A stretch of DNA of 41,196 nucleotides, from NCBI GenBank assembly GCA_913055675.1, contig CAJXKY010000019.1, forward strand, positions 1 to 41,196, written 5' to 3'. Under the pieces are notes generated by a model. That model was not told the origin of the DNA and ran no database searches. It saw only the letters and a program-made list of their open reading frames with translations. Every line of letters begins with the position of its first letter. Positions within the stretch are counted from its first letter, which is position 1. The translations under genes were made by a program, and so were the position numbers. Source of the stretch: an uncultured Halanaerobiales bacterium. GTDB lineage: Bacteria > Bacillota > Halanaerobiia > Halanaerobiales > M55B127. Shown here piece after piece: positions 32,129-39,874 of the stretch.

Positions 32129-33131
32129 AAATTCAGCAGGGAATGTTATTGCCCATGATATGACTCAAATTATTCCCGATGAATATAAAGGGGCACGTTT
32201 TAAAAAAGGTGATATAATTAAAGAAGAGGATATAGAAATTCTAAAAGATATGGGTAAGGAAAGTATCTATATTCTTGAACTTGATGATAATACTTTACAT
32301 GAAGATGAAGCTGCCCTAAGAATGTCTAATAAAATTAAAAATAGCAATTTAACTTTAAGTAAACCACATGAAGGTAAAATATCTTTAATTGCTGAGAAAG
32401 AGGGAATATTAAAATTAGATAAGGAATTACTTTTTGAAGTAAATTCAGAAGATGATATACTTATAACTGCAGCACAAAATAATATACCTGTAAAGACCGA
32501 TGAGATTGTTGCAGGTATTAGAATTAATCCTCTGACCATCGAAAAAGAGAAAATAGTAAAAGTAGAAGAAATATTAAATCAACGAGAGCTTTTTGAATTG
32601 ATTCCATACCAAAATTCAAAAGTAGGTATTGTTATAACTGGAAATGAAGTTTATGAAGGACGTATTGAAGATAAGTTCTTGCCAACCTTAAAAAGAAAAT
32701 TTAATAGATGGGGAGGCAATTTATTAGATCATGAATATGTACCTGATGATCCTGAAAAGATTACAGAGGCTTTAATTAGTTTAAAAAATAAAAGTGCTGA
32801 TATATTAATTACCGGTGGGGGAATGTCTGTTGATCCTGATGATGTAACTCCATTAGGAATTAAAAATACTGGAGCAGAAGTAGTAAAACATGGCGTACCA
32901 GTACTTCCAGGGAATAAACTAATGGTTGCCTATCTAGACGATGTCCCTATTTTAGGTTTGCCGGCTTGTGTAATATTTGAAGAGATTACAGTATTTGATA
33001 TAATTTATCCTAGAGTACTTTCTGGAGAAAATATTACAAGAGACGATTTAGTTAATCTTTCTTATGGAGGTTTATGCCATCATTGCCCTGTTTGCCAGTA
33101 TCCACATTGTTCATTTGGTAAAGTCGACTAG
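32103..33131 (+). CDS. MoeA/MogA-like molybdopterin-binding protein
   Basis: This 342-residue protein contains a MoCF/molybdopterin-binding fold at about 175-305 (VGIVITGNEVYEGRIED, then ITGGGMSVDPDDVTPLGI, then GVPVLPGNKLMVAYLDDVPILGLPACV), as in the metal-inserting or adenylating step of Moco synthesis. It is shorter than classic MoeA, and its N-terminal half is divergent. The C-terminus has a cysteine/histidine tail (CHHCPVCQYPHCSFGK), also seen in clostridial relatives, which might bind metal. The start ATG lies inside modC behind AGAGGTG. Its place between modC and moaA supports a Moco role. Confidence 0.85.
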   Translation: MSIKKISVENSAGNVIAHDMTQIIPDEYKGARFKKGDIIKEEDIEILKDMGKESIYILELDDNTLHEDEAALRMSNKIKNSNLTLSKPHEGKISLIAEKEGILKLDKELLFEVNSEDDILITAAQNNIPVKTDEIVAGIRINPLTIEKEKIVKVEEILNQRELFELIPYQNSKVGIVITGNEVYEGRIEDKFLPTLKRKFNRWGGNLLDHEYVPDDPEKITEALISLKNKSADILITGGGMSVDPDDVTPLGIKNTGAEVVKHGVPVLPGNKLMVAYLDDVPILGLPACVIFEEITVFDIIYPRVLSGENITRDDLVNLSYGGLCHHCPVCQYPHCSFGKVD

Positions 33132-33145
33132 AAGGAGAGTTATAC

Positions 33146-34093
33146 ATGAATGTTAATTATTTAAGAATATCTATCACAGATAGATGTAATCTCAGATGTT
33201 TTTATTGTATGCCGGAAGATGGTTTAGATTTAAAAAATCATTCTGATATAATGGATTATGAAGAGATATATAAAGTAACTAAAATAGCTTCTCAATTAGG
33301 AATTACAAAAGTGAGAATTACTGGGGGGGAGCCATTAGCCAGGTTGAATTCCGAAGAATTAATAGAAATGATTAATTCTATTGAGGGTATTGATGAAATA
33401 ACCATGACAACAAATGGAGTTTTATTTGCAGAAAAAGCCAAAACTTTAAAAGAAAAAGGATTAAATAGAATAAATATAAGCCTGGATACTTTAGATAGAA
33501 ACCAATATAAAAAAATTACAGGAAAAGACAGGTTAAATAATGTTTTGGATAGTATTGATAAGGCAAAAGAGTTAGATTTAAATCCTGTCAAAGTTAATAC
33601 TGTTTTAATAAAAGGTCATAATGAGGATCAATTAGAAGACTTTATTAGTTTTATGGATGAAAAAGATATTGTTTTGAGATTTATAGAGTACATGCCGATT
33701 GGAAATGGAAAAAATAACGATAATCACATTTCCTTAAAAGAAATTAAAAATAAATTGGAAAACAAATATACTCTCAAAGCAGTGGATGTAAAAGGAAATG
33801 GTCCTGCCCGTTATTTTAAAATAGAAGGCTTTAAGGGCAAACTGGGCTTCATTTCTCCCTTCACCCATAATATTTGTGATGATTGTAATCGGTTAAGGTT
33901 AACTTCTGATGGAAAGTTAAGGTCATGTTTGTTAAAAGAAGATGAGACTTCACTTTATTCTAACAATGAATTATTGAATGAAAAAAAGATTAAAGAAATC
34001 TTTTTGAAATCTATAAAAAGTAAAAGTCCACATTATGGATACGATAATATATTAAAGAATAATAAAAAGAGTATGCATAGTATAGGGGGTTAA
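33146..34093 (+). CDS. moaA: GTP 3',8-cyclase MoaA (radical SAM)
   Basis: This 315-residue enzyme starts Moco synthesis by converting GTP to 3',8-cyclo-dihydro-GTP. The radical SAM cluster motif CNLRCFYC is at about residues 14-21, with the glycine-rich ITGGEPL following. The second cluster is held by CDDCNRLRL...KLRSCL near 245-265. The protein ends with the conserved Gly-Gly (SIGG) needed for catalysis. Intact. It follows the MoeA-like gene by 14 bp behind GAAGGAGAG. Confidence 0.96.
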   Translation: MNVNYLRISITDRCNLRCFYCMPEDGLDLKNHSDIMDYEEIYKVTKIASQLGITKVRITGGEPLARLNSEELIEMINSIEGIDEITMTTNGVLFAEKAKTLKEKGLNRINISLDTLDRNQYKKITGKDRLNNVLDSIDKAKELDLNPVKVNTVLIKGHNEDQLEDFISFMDEKDIVLRFIEYMPIGNGKNNDNHISLKEIKNKLENKYTLKAVDVKGNGPARYFKIEGFKGKLGFISPFTHNICDDCNRLRLTSDGKLRSCLLKEDETSLYSNNELLNEKKIKEIFLKSIKSKSPHYGYDNILKNNKKSMHSIGG

Positions 34094-34097
34094 ATTG

Positions 34098-34580
34098 ATG
34101 GGGGATTTTAGTCATATAGATGATAAAGGTAATGCAAAGATGGTAGATATCTCTGATAAGGAAAAAACACAAAGAAAAGCTAGTGCCAAAGGAATAATTA
34201 AAATGGATAGAGAAACTCTTAATAGAATAAAAGAAAATAATATTAAAAAAGGACCAGTTTTGGAGACAGCTAGGATAGCTGCGATAATGGCTGTTAAAAA
34301 TACTGCAGATACAATTCCAATGTGTCATCCTATTTCAATAGGTGGAATCGATGTAGAATTTTCATATCAAGATAATAGTACTATTGAAATAGAAGTAACA
34401 GTAAAATCCTATGATAAAACTGGTGTTGAGATGGAGGCACTACACGGTGTTTCAGCTGCTGGCTTAACTATTTATGATATGTGTAAAGCTGTAGATAAAG
34501 ATATGGTAATTGGCGATATTAGGTTAATTGAAAAAACTGGTGGTAAAAGTGGACACTATATTAGAGTTGAGGAGGAATAA
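34098..34580 (+). CDS. moaC: Cyclic pyranopterin monophosphate synthase MoaC
   Basis: This 160-residue enzyme rearranges the MoaA product to cyclic pyranopterin monophosphate. Visible hallmarks are SHIDDKGNAKMVDIS, the active-site MCHP motif (about residue 75) and GVEMEALHGVSAAGLTIYDMCKA (about 110-132). The start is ATG 34098, eight bases from GGGGGG; the TTG one codon earlier is less likely. It follows moaA by four bases. moaD, moaE and moaB are not in the window. Confidence 0.96.
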   Translation: MGDFSHIDDKGNAKMVDISDKEKTQRKASAKGIIKMDRETLNRIKENNIKKGPVLETARIAAIMAVKNTADTIPMCHPISIGGIDVEFSYQDNSTIEIEVTVKSYDKTGVEMEALHGVSAAGLTIYDMCKAVDKDMVIGDIRLIEKTGGKSGHYIRVEEE

Positions 34581-34582
34581 AA

Positions 34583-35026
34583 GTGGATGGTAAGGTTAAA
34601 GCAGTTTGTATAAGTCGAGAAAAGGGAACTAAAAAAGAAAACATAAAAGAAGCTAAGTTAATTGAAAAATTTGGAATTGAAGAGGATGCTCATGCGGGAA
34701 ATTGGCACCGTCAAGTGAGTCTGCTAGGTATAGAAAGTATAGAAAAGATGGAGCAATTGGAGATGGATTTAGAATTAGAATTCGGTGATTTTGCAGAAAA
34801 TATAACTACTAAAGGAATTGAACTATATAGTCTGCCAGTTGGTACAATCTTAAATATAGGTGATGATGTTAAATTAGAAGTAACTCAAATTGGAAAAGAA
34901 TGCCACCATGGTTGTGAAATTTTAAAACAAGTTGGAAAATGTATTATGCCTAAAGAAGGTATATTTGCGAAAGTAGTTAAAGGTGGTATAATTAAAACAG
35001 GTGATGAAATATATGTAATTGAATAA
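34583..35026 (+). CDS. MOSC-domain protein
   Basis: This 147-residue single MOSC domain has EDAHAGNWHRQVSLL, FGDFAENITTKGIEL, and GKECHHGCEIL containing the conserved cysteine that contacts molybdenum cofactor in this family. MOSC proteins carry sulfur or bind Moco. It starts at GTG 34583 behind GAGGAGG, two bases after moaC, so it is part of the Moco operon. Clostridial genomes often pair such a stand-alone MOSC with moaC. Confidence 0.9.
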   Translation: MDGKVKAVCISREKGTKKENIKEAKLIEKFGIEEDAHAGNWHRQVSLLGIESIEKMEQLEMDLELEFGDFAENITTKGIELYSLPVGTILNIGDDVKLEVTQIGKECHHGCEILKQVGKCIMPKEGIFAKVVKGGIIKTGDEIYVIE

Positions 35027-35091
35027 AAGCTATTAAAATATATTCATAATGATATTATAATTATTAATTTAATCAAAGAGGGAGGATATGT

Positions 35092-35289
35092 ATGTCAAAA
35101 TGTGAAAACCATGAGTTAAATATGGATTATTGCAATTGTACATATGAACCTTGTCCTAGAAAAGGAAAATGTTGTGAATGTATTAGATATCACCAAAAAA
35201 TGAATGAGATGCCGGCTTGTTTTTTTCCTGATGAAGCTGAGAAAACATATGATAGATCAATAGAACATTTTGTTAGTCTCCATTCTTAA
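35092..35289 (+). CDS. Cys-rich small protein (DUF6485-like)
   Basis: This 65-residue cytoplasmic protein has seven cysteines in an ordered pattern (C4, then [22 protein letters not shown], then [15 protein letters not shown]). It resembles the DUF6485 family, a conserved anaerobe protein without known function. The cysteine spacing suggests a metal or Fe-S site. The ATG lies six bases after GGAGG. It is 65 bp after the MOSC gene, so it may be the last gene of the Moco operon or have its own promoter (TATAAT at 35056). Confidence 0.75.
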   Translation: MSKCENHELNMDYCNCTYEPCPRKGKCCECIRYHQKMNEMPACFFPDEAEKTYDRSIEHFVSLHS

Positions 35290-35603
35290 AAAAGAAAAAA
35301 TGGAGATAATATAAAAAACCTTATTAAATTATCTAAATTTTTATAAAATTAAAAATTAAGTATTTTACTTTACTTTTAGTCTAATTTCACTTAAAATACT
35401 AATAATAAATACTGAATTGACAATGTTACAAAGATAAAATCATTGATAATTATAAAAACAAAATAAAAGATTTATTAATATATAAAGACTTTATATGTTT
35501 AGATATTATATTCTTTTATAAATATATATTTATTGAATTTGTATTATAAAGGTATTTATTGCTTTTTCAGGAATATAATATCTATGAGGAGTTGATATTA
35601 ATA
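35290..35603 (+). other. AT-rich gap before polA
   Basis: I see no gene, RNA or strong terminator. The sequence is very AT-rich with many possible -10-like hexamers. The last 20 bases carry the polA SD (GAGGAG). Confidence 0.5.
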
Positions 35604-38189
35604 ATGGAGAAATTATATCTACTAGATGGACACAGTCTAGCCCACAGATCATTTTATGCACTTCCTCTTTTAACTACAGAATCTGGTGAATATACTAATT
35701 CTGTGTTTGGATTTGCAAGAATGCTTTTTAAAATTATAGATGAAGAAAAACCTGACCATATTGCAGTTGCATTTGATTTAAAGGGGCCAACTTTTCGTCA
35801 TGAAGAATATGAAGATTATAAAGCGGGACGGAAAAAAACTCCTGATGAACTCATTCCTCAAATAGATTTGATCAAAGAGGTACTAAAATCATTAAATATA
35901 CCTATTGTAGAAAAAGAAGGTTTTGAGGCCGATGATGTAATCGGTACAATTGCTAAAGAAGGATCCGAAAAAGGGATAGATGTTAAAATAGTAACTGGGG
36001 ATAGAGATGCTCTACAGCTGATTGATGAACATATCAATGTCATTTATACGCGGAAAGGAATCACTGATATTGTAGAATACAATACTGAGAAAGTACAAGA
36101 AAAATATGAATTAGAGCCCAGACAGTTAGTAGATATGAAAGGTTTAATGGGAGATAATTCTGATAATATTCCAGGGGTTCCTGGTATTGGAGAAAAGACA
36201 GCAACTAAGTTACTTAAAGAATTTGATAACATGGAAAATGTGTTAGATAATATAGATCAAGTATCTGGTAAAAAAAGGAAGGAAAATTTACGAAAATATT
36301 CAGAGCAGGCTAAAATGAGTAAAAAATTAGGTAAAATTGTAACAGATGTAGATGTTGATTTGGTTTTTGAAGATTTAAGGTTAGAAGATCCTAATTTTGA
36401 AGAAGTTATTAATCTATTCAAAAGATTAGAATTCAATTCTCTCTTAGATAGATTTGAAGATGAGATTCAAGAAAAATTAAAAGAATTGAGTTATAATGAA
36501 ATTGAAAATAATGAGGATTTAGGTAATCTTATTTCAAAGATTGAAAACAAGAAGTTGTTTGCTTTTACTATAAATAAAAATAAAAATGAATTATTAATAA
36601 AATTAGAAGATAGCATATGTAAGTTTAAACCTTTTGATCAATATAAAGAAAGATTCATTAATATATTTGAAAATGAAGAAATTAAAAAATTATCTTTTGA
36701 TAGTAAAAAAAATGTAAAATATCTAAAAGAAAGAGATATAGAAATTAGAGGTTTAAATTTCGACCCTCAATTAGCTTCATATTTGCTTAATCCTGACGAA
36801 ACGCCCCTTGAAATAGAAAATATGATAATGAGAGAATTTAATGTATCTAAAGATGATTTAGAACAAGCTGATAATAAAGAAGCACAACTTTTGAATTATC
36901 TTTATGAACTTAATGAAGTATATACTGATAAATTAAAATCAAGAGATCTTTGGGATTTGTATACCAACATTGAACTTCCTTTAATTAAAATATTAGCTAA
37001 GATGGAGTTAAATGGAATTTATGCTGATCAAGAATTTTTAGAAAAGTTATCTAAAGAAATTGGCAATAAACTAAGTACTATTGAAGAAAAGACTTATGAG
37101 TTAGCAGGCGAAGAATTTAATATGAATTCGCCCAAACAATTGGGTGAAATTTTGTTTGAAAAATTAGAACTTCCTGTTATCAAAAAAACAAAAACAGGTT
37201 ATTCTACTAGTATAGAGGTATTAGAAAAATTAGAAGGTAAACATGATATTATACCTTTGATAATGGATTATAGAAAATATTCAAAAATAAAATCAACTTA
37301 TATTGATCCTTTGCTTGAACTAATTAATGATCAAACCGGAAGAATTCATACTAATTTTAATCAAATGGTTACAGCCACAGGAAGGTTAAGTAGTACAGAA
37401 CCTAATTTACAAAATATACCGATTAGAACAGAAGAAGGAAGAAAAATTAGAAAAGCATTTATTCCAGAAAAGGAAGATTGGGTATTGTTATCTGCCGATT
37501 ATTCACAGATTGAATTAAGGGTATTAGCTCATATTAGTCAAGATGAACAGCTGATTAAAGCATTTAGTGAGGGGCAGGACATACATACTCAAACTGCTTC
37601 AGAAGTTTTTGAAGTGCCTAAAAAAGAAGTTACTTCTGATTTAAGAAGACACGCTAAGGTAATTAATTTTGGTATTGCCTATGGTATGAGCTCTTATGGT
37701 CTAGCTAAAGACCTTGAAATTTCAAATAAAGAAGCTGAAGAATATATAAATAAATACTTCAATAGATTTCCTGGTGTAAAAAAATATATGGATGATATTG
37801 TTAAAAAGGCTAAAGAGGCAGGTTTTGTTAGAACCATTTTTGATAGAATGAGATATATTAAAGGTATAAACAGTAGCAATTACCATCGACGTTCTTTTGC
37901 CGAAAGAGCTGCAATAAACACTCCTATCCAGGGAAGTGCTGCTGATATTATGAAAATTGCTATGATTGAGGTCTATAATGCTTTAAATACTAAAAATACA
38001 AAAACAAAAATGCTTCTACAAATACATGATGAAATTGTTTTTGAAGTTCCGAAAGATGAACTTCTTCAAGCAGCTAAATTGGTTAAAAATAAAATGGAAC
38101 AAGCTGTAGATTTAGATGTACCAGTAATTGTAGATTTAAAGACAGGTAATAATTTAAAAGAACAAACTGAGTATAAAATAGAACAGTAG
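35604..38189 (+). CDS. polA: DNA polymerase I
   Basis: This 861-residue polymerase fills repair and Okazaki gaps. The N-terminal 5' nuclease domain (1 to about 290) is complete (LYLLDGHSLAHRSFYA, EGFEADDVIGT, TGDRDALQL, GLMGDNSDNIPGVPGIGEKTA). The middle 3'-5' exonuclease fold (about 300-460) has lost its catalytic acids: exo I reads FAFTINK and not FxDxE. The polymerase domain is intact, with motif A SADYSQIELRVLAHIS, the O-helix RRHAKVINFGIAYG and motif C LLQIHDEIVFEVP. The start ATG 35604 gives the canonical N-terminus. It begins a polA-mutM-coaE repair cluster. Confidence 0.96.
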   Translation: MEKLYLLDGHSLAHRSFYALPLLTTESGEYTNSVFGFARMLFKIIDEEKPDHIAVAFDLKGPTFRHEEYEDYKAGRKKTPDELIPQIDLIKEVLKSLNIPIVEKEGFEADDVIGTIAKEGSEKGIDVKIVTGDRDALQLIDEHINVIYTRKGITDIVEYNTEKVQEKYELEPRQLVDMKGLMGDNSDNIPGVPGIGEKTATKLLKEFDNMENVLDNIDQVSGKKRKENLRKYSEQAKMSKKLGKIVTDVDVDLVFEDLRLEDPNFEEVINLFKRLEFNSLLDRFEDEIQEKLKELSYNEIENNEDLGNLISKIENKKLFAFTINKNKNELLIKLEDSICKFKPFDQYKERFINIFENEEIKKLSFDSKKNVKYLKERDIEIRGLNFDPQLASYLLNPDETPLEIENMIMREFNVSKDDLEQADNKEAQLLNYLYELNEVYTDKLKSRDLWDLYTNIELPLIKILAKMELNGIYADQEFLEKLSKEIGNKLSTIEEKTYELAGEEFNMNSPKQLGEILFEKLELPVIKKTKTGYSTSIEVLEKLEGKHDIIPLIMDYRKYSKIKSTYIDPLLELINDQTGRIHTNFNQMVTATGRLSSTEPNLQNIPIRTEEGRKIRKAFIPEKEDWVLLSADYSQIELRVLAHISQDEQLIKAFSEGQDIHTQTASEVFEVPKKEVTSDLRRHAKVINFGIAYGMSSYGLAKDLEISNKEAEEYINKYFNRFPGVKKYMDDIVKKAKEAGFVRTIFDRMRYIKGINSSNYHRRSFAERAAINTPIQGSAADIMKIAMIEVYNALNTKNTKTKMLLQIHDEIVFEVPKDELLQAAKLVKNKMEQAVDLDVPVIVDLKTGNNLKEQTEYKIEQ

Positions 38190-38200
38190 AGGTGTATAAA

Positions 38201-39028
38201 ATGCCCGAGTTACCAGAAGTTCAAACTGTAGTAACTGGTTTAAATGATATATTGAAAGGGAAAAAAATAATAAATACCTATATTTATGATGATACTGTTA
38301 TTGGTTTTCCTGAGAAAAATAATTTTATTAAGAAGAGTGAAGGTAAAACTATAAAATCACTTTCAAGAAGAGGAAAATACATTATATTTCATTTCGAGAA
38401 AACTTCTGAAAGGCTTGTAGTACATTTAAGAATGTCTGGTAAATTACTTTTTAAAAAACGAGAGAAAAACAGAGCAAAACATACTCATGTGGTATTTGAA
38501 TTTGATGGCAATACTGATTTAAGATTTAATAATGTAAGAAAATTTGGGAGATTATATTTAATAGATGAGCAAAATGTTGATAAAGCAGGTAATTTAAATA
38601 ATTTAGGAGTTGAACCGCTTAGTGATGAATTCACTCTAGAATTATTCAAGGAAATGTTAAAAAATAGAAGAGGTATGATAAAACCACTTTTAATGAATCA
38701 AGAATTTATTGCTGGAATTGGTAATATATATGCTGATGAAGCATTGTTTCTTTCAAAAATTAGGCCTGATAAAAAGGCGAACAAGCTTAGTGAGAAAGAA
38801 ATAGAAAGATTATATAAAGCAATAAGAGAAATACTAAAAAAAGGTATTAAAATGGGTGGGACTTCTGTTAGTGATTATGTAAATGCTCTAGGAAAAGCCG
38901 GAAAGTTTCAAAATGAATTAAATGTATATAAAAAAGAAGGTGGAAAGTGTCCTAATTGTGACGACGAAATTGTAAAAAAGAATGTTAGTGGACGCACCGC
39001 TCGATTTTGTCCGAATTGTCAAGATTAA
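38201..39028 (+). CDS. mutM: Formamidopyrimidine-DNA glycosylase MutM/Fpg
   Basis: This 275-residue base-excision enzyme removes 8-oxoguanine and cuts the abasic site. After removal of Met the protein starts PELPEVQTV, where Pro is the nucleophile and Glu follows. HLRMSGKLLF and GIGNIYADEALFLSKIRPDKKA are conserved. The C-terminal zinc finger CPNC-x16-CPNC is complete. The start is ATG 38201, fixed by the required PELPE and the SD GAGGTG, which overlaps the polA stop. Confidence 0.97.
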   Translation: MPELPEVQTVVTGLNDILKGKKIINTYIYDDTVIGFPEKNNFIKKSEGKTIKSLSRRGKYIIFHFEKTSERLVVHLRMSGKLLFKKREKNRAKHTHVVFEFDGNTDLRFNNVRKFGRLYLIDEQNVDKAGNLNNLGVEPLSDEFTLELFKEMLKNRRGMIKPLLMNQEFIAGIGNIYADEALFLSKIRPDKKANKLSEKEIERLYKAIREILKKGIKMGGTSVSDYVNALGKAGKFQNELNVYKKEGGKCPNCDDEIVKKNVSGRTARFCPNCQD

Positions 39029-39039
39029 GGAGGTTCATT

Positions 39040-39615
39040 TTGATTATAGGATTAACTGGAGGTATTGCAACTGGTAAAAGTACTGTTAGTGAGATATTAG
39101 AAGATTTAAATATTGAGGTTATTGATGCAGACAAAATAGCCCATAATGTTTTAGAGTATAAAGATGTACAAAAGAAAATCAAAGAAGAATTTGATGATAA
39201 TATTATGGCTGCAAATGGTAAAATTGATAGAAAAAAGCTAGGTAGAATTGTATTTAAAAATAATAAAAAACTAAAAAAACTAGAAAAAATAACCCATCCG
39301 AAAATATTGGAAATTATAGATAAAAAATTAAAAGAATCAGAGAGTGAATTGATAGTATTAGATGCTCCATTATTATTTGAGACCTCTTTAGATGATAAAG
39401 TTGATGAAACATGGGTTATATTTGCCAATAAAAAAATTCAAATCAAGAGGTTGAAAAAAAGAGACAAACTTAATAAAAAAGAAGCTTTAGATAGAATTAA
39501 TTCGCAAATGGATCTTGATAAAAAAATTAAAAAAGCTGATGTAGTAATCACAAATGAGGGGTCTATAGAAGATTTAAGTAATAAAATTAATAAATTGATT
39601 AAAAATAGAAATTAG
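39040..39615 (+). CDS. coaE: Dephospho-CoA kinase
   Basis: This 191-residue kinase catalyses the last step of CoA synthesis. It starts IIGLTGGIATGKSTVSEIL (P-loop), continues with IDADKIAHNVL and LIVLDAPLLFET, and has KRLKKRDKL in the lid region. The start is TTG 39040, six bases from AAGGAGG; an alternative start inside mutM has no SD. It follows mutM by 11 bp, the common order in Bacillota. Confidence 0.95.
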   Translation: MIIGLTGGIATGKSTVSEILEDLNIEVIDADKIAHNVLEYKDVQKKIKEEFDDNIMAANGKIDRKKLGRIVFKNNKKLKKLEKITHPKILEIIDKKLKESESELIVLDAPLLFETSLDDKVDETWVIFANKKIQIKRLKKRDKLNKKEALDRINSQMDLDKKIKKADVVITNEGSIEDLSNKINKLIKNRN

Positions 39616-39781
39616 CCTTATAATTTGTTAATCTTCATAACTATTTCCACAGTGGATTTTTTATATTAACAGGAAGGAATTCAACTGATTTCATAGAATA
39701 TATTAATAGAGTTTATTGAGAATTCAATAGTAATTTAAGTTTTATTGATCCTACTCAGGATCAAAAATCTTTCTATATTTT

Positions 39782-39792
39782 AAAGGAGGTGA
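39782..39792 (+). promoter_or_regulatory. Orphan full-length Shine-Dalgarno sequence in a leader
   Basis: AAAGGAGGTGA fully matches the 16S rRNA 3' end, yet no credible gene starts after it: the only in-frame start gives a six-codon peptide. It is 82 bp before the oligopeptide-binding protein gene, which has its own SD. A short hairpin (GATCCT-ACTC-AGGATC, 39747-39762) precedes it. It could be a ribosome-binding mRNA stabiliser or the remnant of a lost gene. Confidence 0.45.
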
Positions 39793-39874
39793 GTTTAAAG
39801 GTAGTTTAGGAATTTGTAATTCAAGTTAAAATTTTCAAATAAGTTAGTATTAATTCAAGGAGGGAAAAATTTTA

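Noticed and set aside
35559..35603. Extended N-terminus for polA
   Set aside because: The extra codons precede the SD, and the canonical protein begins MEKLYLLDGHS at 35604.
39620..39874. T-box or other riboswitch before the oligopeptide-binding gene
   Set aside because: No conserved T-box sequence or antiterminator was found; only a six-base-pair hairpin and an orphan SD.
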